Shown in pieces: positions 28,980 to 38,106 of a stretch of DNA of 39,308 nucleotides. Made by a program: the position numbers and the translations under genes. The stretch comes from Spirochaetales bacterium (GTDB taxonomy: Bacteria; Spirochaetota; Spirochaetia; SZUA-6; JAFGRV01): positions 1 to 39,308 of the forward strand of contig JAFGRV010000380.1 of the NCBI GenBank assembly GCA_016934975.1, read 5' to 3'. Numbering within the stretch: position 1 is the stretch's first letter; every line of letters starts with the position of its first letter. Under the pieces are notes generated by a model. That model ran no database searches, was not told the DNA's origin, and was given only the letters and a program-made list of their open reading frames with translations.

Positions 28980-31043
28980 ATGGGAAAGAAACTACCGAAA
29001 CCACCGAAATTATTTTTAAAGCAGTATAAAGAGAAGGATTTTAATGCAAAAATTCTCTCCAGGACATTCATGGAAAAGGATAAAGAGTTACTTCTTTCTC
29101 TTTTTAATAAAGATAAAGAGAATATCTATTCCATAAAGAGCGGCTATTCAAAGGATGATGTAAAACAACTTAAAATCATAGCCAAAGCAATTAAGAAAAA
29201 TACCGGTGTCGTTCAAAAAGGCAAGTTGATTGTTTTTCTCGTCATAATCGGGGCTGCCCTCCTCTTTAACTTTATTTTTAAGGATTCACTTTTACGCGAT
29301 GCCCTTGAAAAGGGTATGGTTGCGGTTTTTCAGGCAAAATCGGCAGTATCCGGGCTCTCATTCGATATTTTGGGGGCTGATATATCAATTTCAGGATGTG
29401 TGATCGGGGACAGTACAAAACCATTTAAGAATCTTATTCAACTTGGAAAAACGGAAATCGATCTGAATATGACGGAACTCCTTAAAGGGAAATTTGTTGT
29501 TACCAATATAGAATGCCAGGACATACAATTCGGAACTCCCCGGACGGACTCGGCACGTATTGCTCAACAGGGGACTTCTCCGGAACCCGGGGAGGAACAG
29601 GGAACCCCGGAAGAAAGTAAAGAAGAGTTTATTCCGGATCTCAAGGGAATAGATACCGATGCCATCATCGAAAAAGAAATGTCAAATCTTAAAAGCCCGG
29701 GAAAAATTACGGAAATAAATGAAACCCTCGGGACAATGACAAATAAATGGAGCGATACTGTAACCGCATATGAGAAAGATATAGAAGAGCTTGGTCAATC
29801 AATAGAAGCAGTAAAAAAAATAGATATAAAGAAGATAAAAACTATTCCCGATGCGGAAAAAGCATATACGACAATTAATTCGGCAGCAAAAAAAGCAACG
29901 AAATTTAAAAATGCAATCACACAAACTCAGAGTGAGATAAAAAAAGATCTCGCATATGTGGAAGCAGAATCAAAACAAATCGGGGCATCCATAGAAAATG
30001 ATTATAATTATCTCCTTTCTTTTGTGAAAGCCCCGGAACAGGGAGCAAAACGGATTTTTTCTTCCATTGCGGAGGATTTTCTGAAAGCACAATGTGGTGA
30101 ATTTTATACCTATGGTATGAAAGGTCTGGATGTTATCAAGAATCTGGATTTTGGCAAGAAAAAAAAGGAGAAAAAGGAAAAGGCTCCTCCGGGAGAGGGA
30201 TATAAAATAGAGTTTCCGGGAAATGCATATCCGAATTTTCTCATCGAAAAAGCCTCTTTTTCAATCGGGGATACGGCAAGTACCGATTATATGTCAGTCC
30301 GGTTAGAAAATATCTCAAGTGCACCGGAGCTCACTCACAAACCATCGACGGCCCAGGTCTTTTTTAAAGCCGGAACTCAGGAGACTTCATTTGACGGATC
30401 CGTTGATATCCGGAAGGAGAGCGAAGAAATGCTTTCGCTTACGTTTAAGACAAGCAACTATCCCCTTGACTTGTCATCCGGACTCGAACTTCTTGGAATC
30501 AGGCAGTATAGCTCGGATGCTACTTTTTCAACGGAATTTAAAATTCTAAAAGAAAATAAAACTCTTGGTAATATTTTTTTATCGTTAAAAAATATTTCTC
30601 TTAGCCTTGTGGATGAAAAGAATGAAATCAGCAGGAATATAAAAGAAATCCTGACACAAGCACAAGAGGTCACCATAGAAGCAGGATATTCGGTAAAGGA
30701 TGATGATTCAATTGCGATAAATGCTTCCAGTAATATCGATAAACTAATAGCCGACCGCGTCGGCAAGATGATAGAAGAATTAATCCGGGATGCAAAAACG
30801 ATGCTTGTGAATAAATTAGATTCATTACTGGAAGAATCATTAAAGAAAAATAAAACCTTATATTCGGCATTTACGGAAATTAAAAGTTTGTTAGATGGTG
30901 ATGTGAAGGATGTTGATGGATTTCAGGCAGTAATCGACGGCAAGTTTAAAGCTCTGGAGGCAAAGAAAAAGCAAATCCTGAAAGAGATAGAGGATAAAGC
31001 GAAAGATACTGTTAAAGACCTGATTCCTAAAATCGGATTATAA
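28980..31043 (+). CDS. TIGR03545-like protein
   Basis: 687 aa, single N-terminal TM, long coiled-coil and AsmA/LPS-transport-like beta-rich regions; paired with the previous gene. Confidence 0.65.
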   Translation: MGKKLPKPPKLFLKQYKEKDFNAKILSRTFMEKDKELLLSLFNKDKENIYSIKSGYSKDDVKQLKIIAKAIKKNTGVVQKGKLIVFLVIIGAALLFNFIFKDSLLRDALEKGMVAVFQAKSAVSGLSFDILGADISISGCVIGDSTKPFKNLIQLGKTEIDLNMTELLKGKFVVTNIECQDIQFGTPRTDSARIAQQGTSPEPGEEQGTPEESKEEFIPDLKGIDTDAIIEKEMSNLKSPGKITEINETLGTMTNKWSDTVTAYEKDIEELGQSIEAVKKIDIKKIKTIPDAEKAYTTINSAAKKATKFKNAITQTQSEIKKDLAYVEAESKQIGASIENDYNYLLSFVKAPEQGAKRIFSSIAEDFLKAQCGEFYTYGMKGLDVIKNLDFGKKKKEKKEKAPPGEGYKIEFPGNAYPNFLIEKASFSIGDTASTDYMSVRLENISSAPELTHKPSTAQVFFKAGTQETSFDGSVDIRKESEEMLSLTFKTSNYPLDLSSGLELLGIRQYSSDATFSTEFKILKENKTLGNIFLSLKNISLSLVDEKNEISRNIKEILTQAQEVTIEAGYSVKDDDSIAINASSNIDKLIADRVGKMIEELIRDAKTMLVNKLDSLLEESLKKNKTLYSAFTEIKSLLDGDVKDVDGFQAVIDGKFKALEAKKKQILKEIEDKAKDTVKDLIPKIGL

Positions 31044-31060
31044 TAGAATGGAGACGATGT

Positions 31061-32599
31061 GTGAGTGATTATGATGGAATTCCCTGTGATGCCCATGACT
31101 ATGAATTGCTGAAAAAATTGGAAGAAAAAACGGGAAAACAATTTCCTGTTGCGGACTCTCTCTCTCAATGGCAGGAAGCACGCTTTGAAAAGGGGGTTGT
31201 TATCAGGGATGGTAAAGTAATTGCTTTGGATCTTTCATATAAAGCTCTGCGAACCTTGCCGGAAGCAGTAATGGAACTTACCAGCCTTATTGCACTTGAT
31301 CTAAAAGGAAATACATTTAAAAACACTCCTCATAATATAGGTGTTTTAAAATGCTTAAAATACTTAAGCTTAAGTAATACGGGAATAAAAACATTTCCCC
31401 GCACCCTCCTTGAACTTGTCCATTTACATGAACTGGAATTATCGGGTAATGAACAATTACAAAGTTTGCCAAAGGACATCGAACTCCTTGCTGATCTTCG
31501 AATTCTTAATATCAGCTTTTGCGGGATTTTATCTTTACCTGCGGGGTTTGTGAAATTAAAAAACCTTACTTCTTTTTATGGCGGCGGTAATAAAATGACA
31601 TCTCTTCCGGAAGAAATCGGAGATCTTGAAAACCTTGAACATCTTGATCTTAAGGAAAATAAACTTACGATGTTGCCGGAAAGTATATCCATGCTTTCTC
31701 ATCTTCGTGTTCTTGATTTATCACAGAATAATTTTTCTGCATTCCCCCAATCCGTGACAAAATGCGGAAGTTTAATTAAATTGGGATTTGCCGCAAACCA
31801 GGTTAAAAATATTCCGGATTCAATAGGTGATCTTAATAATTTGGAATATCTTAATGTGACTGATTGTGAACTCCTGTCTTTACCGGATTCAATAAAAAGA
31901 CTTGAAAAATTAAAAGAATTATATATTTCCTGGAATAAATTCGAAGACCTCCCCCCCATTATCGGGGAGCTCGTTCATCTTGTAAAATTGGATGCCAGCA
32001 ATTGTTTTATTTCTTTTCTTCCTCCTTCCTTCTGCAATCTTACCGAGCTCAAACATCTGAATCTGCTTAACAATAACCTTGAAATTTTTCCGGAAATTAT
32101 TTTTTCCCTGCATCATTTGGAAAAACTGAACATGATGAGTAATCATATTGTATCCCTTCCTGAAAAGATAAACAGTCTGTCACATCTTAAGGAACTTAAT
32201 CTGGAGGATAATGCTCTTACGGAGCTCCCGGAATCTATCTGTGAATTATCCGAACTTAAAAATTTGATACTTTCTTATAATAAACTCCGGAAAGTACCGC
32301 CGGGTTTTTCAAATATTGATACCCTCTATACTCTGGAACTTGACGGCAATGAATGGACGGATTTTTATAAAAACCATATTATACGTGAGACAACGGCACT
32401 TACTCTCATGCAACTTGAACGTTTAAATGAGTTTATATCAACTCTTATTGAAAAGATAGAACAGAGCCAGCCTTTGGATGATTTTGACAGAGCATATCCG
32501 TATTACCACGACTATAAAGATATTCTCACCATAAAATGCAGAGAGTACGATAATGCAACGTCGAAGGAAGTCTTTTCGATTTTGTCATCCTTAGCTTAA
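31061..32599 (+). CDS. Leucine-rich repeat protein
   Basis: GTG start; many ~23-aa LRR units ('LPESICELSELKNLILSYNKLRKVPPGFSNIDTLYTLELDGNEW'). Confidence 0.92.
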   Translation: MSDYDGIPCDAHDYELLKKLEEKTGKQFPVADSLSQWQEARFEKGVVIRDGKVIALDLSYKALRTLPEAVMELTSLIALDLKGNTFKNTPHNIGVLKCLKYLSLSNTGIKTFPRTLLELVHLHELELSGNEQLQSLPKDIELLADLRILNISFCGILSLPAGFVKLKNLTSFYGGGNKMTSLPEEIGDLENLEHLDLKENKLTMLPESISMLSHLRVLDLSQNNFSAFPQSVTKCGSLIKLGFAANQVKNIPDSIGDLNNLEYLNVTDCELLSLPDSIKRLEKLKELYISWNKFEDLPPIIGELVHLVKLDASNCFISFLPPSFCNLTELKHLNLLNNNLEIFPEIIFSLHHLEKLNMMSNHIVSLPEKINSLSHLKELNLEDNALTELPESICELSELKNLILSYNKLRKVPPGFSNIDTLYTLELDGNEWTDFYKNHIIRETTALTLMQLERLNEFISTLIEKIEQSQPLDDFDRAYPYYHDYKDILTIKCREYDNATSKEVFSILSSLA

Positions 32600-33519
32600 A
32601 AGACATATATTCCCCGGAAGGCCTCGAAGGTATTGACAGCGGCACCAAGGAGTTCTTCTTTGAGACAAATCTCATCGCAGAGCATCATCCTGTGATACCC
32701 GATATCGTAGAGCCATGCAAGCTGAAGCAGGTCCGCACATGCGGGTACCGGTTTATTTACAAGCGAAAGCAGCATTCTGGAACCTGCGAATGCTTCTGGG
32801 TCTCTGTTGATAATGAGTTTTAAAGCGGCCATCATATGGTGGGGTTTGTCTATCTCCACATAGAGGTCCCCGCAGGCAGCCATAAGGATGAGATCCGGAT
32901 CTTTTTTAAACTCTGTTGCGACATAATCCAGCCCTTTTTTATTCTCGATTTTTGCGACAATTGTACCGTCTCCAACATGTTCACGAAACTCGTCTATGTC
33001 AGATGCTTTTTCCACATATGAAAGACACCATTTGCTGAATCCCGCTTGTTTTGCTTTACTGATTTTTTCAATTTCATAATCGAGTAATACAGGACCCGAA
33101 ACATCAAGGCTCGGATGCCGAATGTGGATGGATTCGCCCGGATAGACATTATATTCCGGCCCGCCCTCAAAAATAAGGTGGCGTTTATCCGCCACCTTGA
33201 TACATAATGCATGGTCTTCCCCCCCTTTAAAGAGTATGGGTACCGGTGTCTTCACCGTTATAGGGTGATTAAGGGTGAGTTCCAGATGATCCGGGTATGA
33301 CATCACATCCGTTACCCGTAATTGTTTACCTTTTATATCAAATAGAAAGGGCACGGGATTATCGATTGTTTTTAGAATATTCAGGTCTGCGTCAAGTTCC
33401 TGAGTATGTATCATCGCACTATTGAGTCTGATGCCGGCAAGGCGGTCATCAATGGCAAATCGGCTGAAATGAGGAAATGTCGGCCAGAGGGAAACGAATA
33501 ATTCACACGTGTTCATCAT
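32596..33519 (-). CDS. Pyruvate-kinase-like PEP-binding TIM-barrel protein (short, divergent)
   Basis: 'PFLFDIKGKQLRV', 'GPVLLDYEIEKISKAKQAGFSKWCLSYVEKASDIDEFREHVGDGTIVAKIENKKGLDYV', 'GDLYVEI' parallel pyruvate kinase core motifs. No obvious C-terminal domain; 307 aa. Confidence 0.65.
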   Translation of the reverse strand: MMNTCELFVSLWPTFPHFSRFAIDDRLAGIRLNSAMIHTQELDADLNILKTIDNPVPFLFDIKGKQLRVTDVMSYPDHLELTLNHPITVKTPVPILFKGGEDHALCIKVADKRHLIFEGGPEYNVYPGESIHIRHPSLDVSGPVLLDYEIEKISKAKQAGFSKWCLSYVEKASDIDEFREHVGDGTIVAKIENKKGLDYVATEFKKDPDLILMAACGDLYVEIDKPHHMMAALKLIINRDPEAFAGSRMLLSLVNKPVPACADLLQLAWLYDIGYHRMMLCDEICLKEELLGAAVNTFEAFRGIYVF

Positions 33520-33531
33520 ATATACCTGCTG

Positions 33532-35199
33532 TCATTTCTTGCTTTTTTTTGAAGGTGATTTCTTCTTTGGAGTACTCGTATCCTTCCTGGTTGCTGTTTT
33601 CTCTTTTTTGGAAGCGGCTGCGGTTTTCTTCGTTCGGGCTGGCGTTTTCTTTGCATCAGTTGTTGTTTTTTTCGTTGCGGTGGTTTTCTTTGAAGCAGCC
33701 GTTGTTTTTTTCGTCCCGGCAGTCTTATTTGCATCAGTTGTCGTTTTCTTCGTCCCTGCCGTCTTATTTGGAGCAGCCGTTGTTTTCTTCGTTGCGGTGG
33801 TTTTCTTTGAAGGAGCCGTTGTTTTCTTCGTGTCTGCCGTCTTCTTGGAAGCAGCCGTTGTTTTTTTCGTCCCGGCAGTCTTCTTTGCATCAGTTGTCGT
33901 TTTCTTCGTTGCGGTGGTTTTCTTTGAAGCAGTCGTTGTTTTCTTCGTGCCGGCCGTCTTCTTTGAAGGAGCCGTTGTTTTCTTCGTGCCGGCCGTCTTC
34001 TTTGAAGGAGCCGTTGTTTTCTTCGTGCCGGCCACAACTTTCTTGGAAGTATCTGTGGTTTTCTTCCTCCCGGGTGCCGCCTTCCTGGCAGCAGTCGTGG
34101 TCTTCTTTGTCCCGGCTGAAACCTTCCCGGAAACATCCGTGGGTTTTTTGTCTTCCGGAGGAGCATCAATAAGTTTCTTCATACTTGTCGTACCTGTTTT
34201 GCCGGGAGTTTTGATTCCCTTTGAGATAAGTGGTTTCGATGTTTTGGTGGTACTCTTCGTCGTGGTTGTTACGGATTTAGCCGATGTCGTATCTTTTGAA
34301 TCCGGTGAAGAAATCCCGAGGATCGTGTGAAGACCTTTCATCGCTGTTTTTACCTGGTCCGGTTTCTGGCGCTGAGTGATCTCCTCCTGAAAATATTTTA
34401 TCTTGCCTGTTTCTTTGGCAAGAATACCGAAGATAACATCGACAATTCGTTCGGCATTGGGAAGAAAAGCCATATGATCTTCTCCCAGGACATCCGCCCA
34501 TTGTTTATGGATTTTCATATCGGCGGAACTCATTTTGTCACCGCCTGTTTTGGAATATGGCTGACGTATGCAGTAGACCGCGAATTTTTGTTGTAATGCC
34601 CGGAGAACATCGGCATAACTCGTTCTCTTTTCGAGGTTTGTCCGTGTCCAGCGCTTTGCCTGGGCAGTATCGACAAATTCATATAATCCCTCATCACCGA
34701 TAAAAATAATAATCGGATTAAGAGCATTGGGCATTTTGACATGATTTGCGTAGTAGAGAGCCCCAAGTTCGTATGTCTCCATGCTCTGGCCCCCCCCGCC
34801 TCCTTCAATTATGAGTTCTTCCAGCTCTTTTTTCAGATCAAGGCCTTTTACGAAAGGACGTACCTGCAGAGGATAATTATCCGAATATGCATCGCCGATG
34901 GCTGCAAAACTGATCTCCAGATCATCTCCAAGATATTCTTTTCCTTCCAGATCGAGATAGGGGCATTTGGAAAAGATGGTTGCCGGGGATTCTCCCATTG
35001 AACCGGTGACATCACACGCGACAACCAGCGGTGCCTTACTTTCCGTAACTAATTCCACCGGAACAAGTTTATCCGGATTAACACTTTTTTTTACCGCATC
35101 CGAATAACTGCGGCCGACATGAATATCATATTTTTGCTTCGCGGATTTAAAATCATGTCCTTTCCATGGTCCCGGATCCCAATCACCTGCTTCTGACAT
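33532..35199 (-). CDS. vWA-domain-like protein with Lys/Thr/Ala-rich repeat tail
   Basis: 'PLVVACDVTGSMGESPATIF' (MIDAS-like DxTxS), 'IIIFIGDEGLYEFVDTAQA'. C-terminal ~200 aa are (GTKKTTAPSKKTA)-type repeats. Confidence 0.8.
   Translation of the reverse strand: MSEAGDWDPGPWKGHDFKSAKQKYDIHVGRSYSDAVKKSVNPDKLVPVELVTESKAPLVVACDVTGSMGESPATIFSKCPYLDLEGKEYLGDDLEISFAAIGDAYSDNYPLQVRPFVKGLDLKKELEELIIEGGGGGQSMETYELGALYYANHVKMPNALNPIIIFIGDEGLYEFVDTAQAKRWTRTNLEKRTSYADVLRALQQKFAVYCIRQPYSKTGGDKMSSADMKIHKQWADVLGEDHMAFLPNAERIVDVIFGILAKETGKIKYFQEEITQRQKPDQVKTAMKGLHTILGISSPDSKDTTSAKSVTTTTKSTTKTSKPLISKGIKTPGKTGTTSMKKLIDAPPEDKKPTDVSGKVSAGTKKTTTAARKAAPGRKKTTDTSKKVVAGTKKTTAPSKKTAGTKKTTAPSKKTAGTKKTTTASKKTTATKKTTTDAKKTAGTKKTTAASKKTADTKKTTAPSKKTTATKKTTAAPNKTAGTKKTTTDANKTAGTKKTTAASKKTTATKKTTTDAKKTPARTKKTAAASKKEKTATRKDTSTPKKKSPSKKSKK
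33590..34180. repeat. Imperfect 39-bp tandem repeats encoding the 13-aa KKTTAPSKKTAGT-like tail
   Basis: e.g. gccggccgtcttctttgaaggagccgttgttttcttcgt repeated in tandem near 33950-34030, with degenerate copies either side. Confidence 0.85.
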
Positions 35200-35282
35200 A
35201 GCTTCCTCCTAAAAAATAAAATTTTACTTGAATTGAAAGCAAAAATCTTTAATTATATTGATTTCTGCAATAGCTCCTGCTT

Positions 35283-36290
35283 CTAAAAATTTGGAATTGG
35301 TTTCATCTCCGACCGCCGTCGTCCGAAAAGTTTCAGCCGTAAATCGGCAATTGAATCGGTAAAATCTTCAATTTCCCATCCCGGGCGTGAAAGCACATCC
35401 CGTACAAGGAACCTCCTTAGAAACGAACAAAGCTCATCAGGCACTGTTTCAGGTACTTCCTTTGTTGCCACATCACCGCCCAGTGCATAAATCATGGTCA
35501 TGGCAAGACTGTAAAAATCCGACCGGGGAATGAGAACATTCCCGGCCATCTGTTCCGGTGAGGCATAATAGGGTGTGTAGCCGATGTTTTTTGCATCGCT
35601 TTTAGGCCGGATCATGGCGAGTCCGTAATCCACAAGTACAACCGTATGACTTGACGGCTGCATTATAATATTCTGGGGTTTAACATCCCCGTGAACGACG
35701 CCATGATAATGAAGGTATTTTAAGATATTCAGAGTCCGCTCCATGACCCAGCAGACATGTTCGGGGTCAAGACGGGTGTTTTTTTCAATAATTTTTGCAA
35801 GGGTGGGACCGGGAATATAACTCATGACAATCGCGTAGCTCCCGTCATCCAGCCGCACAAGGTCCCTGATTGCGGGAATCCCGAAGTGCCTGAGATCCCA
35901 GATAGCCCGGGCTTCATCCATAAGTATTTCCGCGTCCTGGGGGGAAATATTTATTCCATGTTTGATGCATACCGGGGTTTTAAGTTTGATATGTTCTCCC
36001 CTGTATGTGCGTCCGAATCCTCCTTCCGCGATAAGTTCAAGTACCCGGAAACCCCCGATATCTGTCTCTTCAAGATCGTTTCGTTCTTTATCATAGGCCT
36101 CCCGCTTTTTTTTATCCAGGAGGATTTCTTTTGCATTATTAATCACTTTCGCGATTTTTTGGTCACCATCTGTTTTATCAGGATGATATTCCTGAATAAG
36201 TACTTTATAAGCCGCATTAATAACTTCCGGTCTGGCCCTGGGGCTTACTTCGAGGATATCATATAGATTACCGGAAAGATCATCTCCCAT
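35283..36290 (-). CDS. J-domain - Ser/Thr protein kinase fusion
   Basis: N-terminal J domain 'LYDILEVSPRARPEVINAAYKVLIQEYHPDKTDGDQKIAKVINNAKEILLDKKKREAYD'; kinase 'IAEGGFGRTYRGEH', 'VVHGDVKPQNIIM', 'VLVDYGLAM', 'YYASPEQ', 'DFYSLAMTM'. Confidence 0.92.
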   Translation of the reverse strand: MGDDLSGNLYDILEVSPRARPEVINAAYKVLIQEYHPDKTDGDQKIAKVINNAKEILLDKKKREAYDKERNDLEETDIGGFRVLELIAEGGFGRTYRGEHIKLKTPVCIKHGINISPQDAEILMDEARAIWDLRHFGIPAIRDLVRLDDGSYAIVMSYIPGPTLAKIIEKNTRLDPEHVCWVMERTLNILKYLHYHGVVHGDVKPQNIIMQPSSHTVVLVDYGLAMIRPKSDAKNIGYTPYYASPEQMAGNVLIPRSDFYSLAMTMIYALGGDVATKEVPETVPDELCSFLRRFLVRDVLSRPGWEIEDFTDSIADLRLKLFGRRRSEMKPIPNF

Positions 36291-36469
36291 TATAATTCCT
36301 TTCTTCCTGTCCGTGTTTTGTGAAATAAATGAGTAACAAATTAAAATTTAATGCTACCATTAAAATTATAGTAAATCTTGCGGTATTTTCAAGTGAATCT
36401 ATTTTCAATTTGATATTATTACAGGTGTGGTACTGCCACATTTTTTATTTATGTGAAACTGATTTTATT

Positions 36470-37903
36470 TCATTTTTTATCTGCCGGCATAGCTCTATAT
36501 ATAGAAAACGTTTTTGCATATAAGTCATGTGGTTTTGTGTATTCCTGTTTTTTCCTGATTTCCGATAATAGAAATTTTATTCTCCCGATAGCGATACTTT
36601 TTTCACCTGCCTTCAGATCTGCTTCAGGTCTCACGGAAAGGTTTTTTACCTTGAGTTTTCCTTCCGGATATATGAGAGAGAAGGTCTCTTCGTTGTCCCC
36701 TTTCAGGTGTCTGTCAATAAAATGGGCAAGTTCAATAAAAAATTCATCGTTAAGGATAAAATCGCCTTTTCGTACCTTCTCATAGATGAAAAAAAGACCA
36801 CGGGATGTACTCTGGCTGTGGGCTTTAAAATCATCAACCCGTTCAAAATCGGTCCGTGTGTCCCGCTTGAGTGTGCCGATAGTCGTTGAAAGGGAGAGCA
36901 GCCTTTTCCGGATGGCAGCTATGGCCGGTTCCCCGGTATCAATCCCGATCCATCTTCTTTTTAGTTTTTCAGCGACAGCGAGGGTTGTCCCTGATCCGGC
37001 AAAGGCATCGAGAACAATGTCTCCTTTGCCGGAAGAAGCTCTTATAATACGTTCAAGGAGTTTCTCGGGTTTTTGGGTCGGGTAATGACCGGAGCTCCCG
37101 CGCTCAGGATCTTTTTGCTGCAAATGACTTATATCATCCCACACATCATCGGGTGTGAGGCGGGTGTCCTCATAATAGGTGTATTCTTTATTTCCCGAAT
37201 TTATAGACCAATACACCCTGCCGTCGGGATCAACATTCCGCTTCATATTATTTCTTTTTTGTCTTCCCCAGGGTAATCCGATTTCATGTTGATGAAAAAC
37301 CGCTTTTTTTCCTTTTTTATAGAAATAGAGAGCGGCATGTTTCCGGGCATAATAGGTTTCCGGTCTTCCCCCGGAGGAATAATACCAGATACACTCATTA
37401 AGAAAATTTTCCGGGCCGAAAACTTCATCCATGATTATTTTGATATAATGACCGAATCTCCAGTCTATATGTAGATAAATAGAGCCGTTATCAGCAAGAA
37501 TTTCTTTTAACAATATAAGTCGTATCCGTAAAAACTCAAGAAATGCGGCGCCGGTCATCGTGTCTTTATATGCCTTTTGATTCTGTTGTTTAAATTCCTT
37601 TTTTGTCGCAAAGGGCGGATCAATATAGATAAGGGTTATCCTGTTTTTTGTCATGAGACGATCCCGGTTTTGCTGGTCATCATAGATTGTTTTTAAAACA
37701 GAGAGGTTGTCCCCGTGGATGAGCATATTTGCCCATGAATCATCAAAAGTGTTTTCGCCGTGAAACTCCTCGATTTTTTTAAGGAGAGCCGGGGGAGTCG
37801 TGTTGATAATGTTTTCTTTTGATAATTTGCCGGAATAAACTAATTCATATTCTCCGTTTGCTGCAATACCGATAAGCATATCATTTATCATAAGAAAAAC
37901 CAT
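36470..37903 (-). CDS. Beta-class DNA methyltransferase (adenine- or N4-cytosine-specific)
   Basis: Motif IV 'LIYIDPPFAT' precedes motif I 'VLDAFAGSGTTLAVAE'; 'HYPTQKPEKLLERII'. Confidence 0.92.
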   Translation of the reverse strand: MVFLMINDMLIGIAANGEYELVYSGKLSKENIINTTPPALLKKIEEFHGENTFDDSWANMLIHGDNLSVLKTIYDDQQNRDRLMTKNRITLIYIDPPFATKKEFKQQNQKAYKDTMTGAAFLEFLRIRLILLKEILADNGSIYLHIDWRFGHYIKIIMDEVFGPENFLNECIWYYSSGGRPETYYARKHAALYFYKKGKKAVFHQHEIGLPWGRQKRNNMKRNVDPDGRVYWSINSGNKEYTYYEDTRLTPDDVWDDISHLQQKDPERGSSGHYPTQKPEKLLERIIRASSGKGDIVLDAFAGSGTTLAVAEKLKRRWIGIDTGEPAIAAIRKRLLSLSTTIGTLKRDTRTDFERVDDFKAHSQSTSRGLFFIYEKVRKGDFILNDEFFIELAHFIDRHLKGDNEETFSLIYPEGKLKVKNLSVRPEADLKAGEKSIAIGRIKFLLSEIRKKQEYTKPHDLYAKTFSIYRAMPADKK

Positions 37904-37931
37904 AATATAGGATGAAGTGTATTTTTACAAG

Positions 37932-37977
37932 CGTTTTTTTCCGGTGAGGGAGGTAATCCCTCACATAAGAAAGCCAC
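37932..37977. repeat. Nested inverted repeats between MTase and CDF genes
   Basis: CCGGTGAGGGAGGTAATCCCTCACATAAGAAAGCCACCGG contains stem GTGAGGGA-ggtaa-TCCCTCAC and alternative outer pairing CCGGTG/CACCGG (end coordinates approximate). Confidence 0.7.
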
Positions 37978-38106
37978 CGGCGTGACCTGAGTGAATTGTG
38001 AAGCTGATTCTTTGTTCTCATCAACCTCATAAAAAGCCCGGATGAGCTTGTTGAATTCAGATCATTACTGGTATATTGTAATGATATCTGCAAAAGGAGA
38101 TATACT

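Noticed and set aside
33590-34180. CRISPR-like periodicity
   Set aside because: 39-bp units are contiguous, degenerate, in frame and without unique spacers; they are coding repeats.
33477-34330. Two long plus-strand ORFs (231 aa and 273 aa) opposite the vWA protein tail
   Set aside because: Low-complexity translations (VVFFVPAVFF..., SSLRWFSLKQ...) are the antisense of the 39-bp coding repeats.
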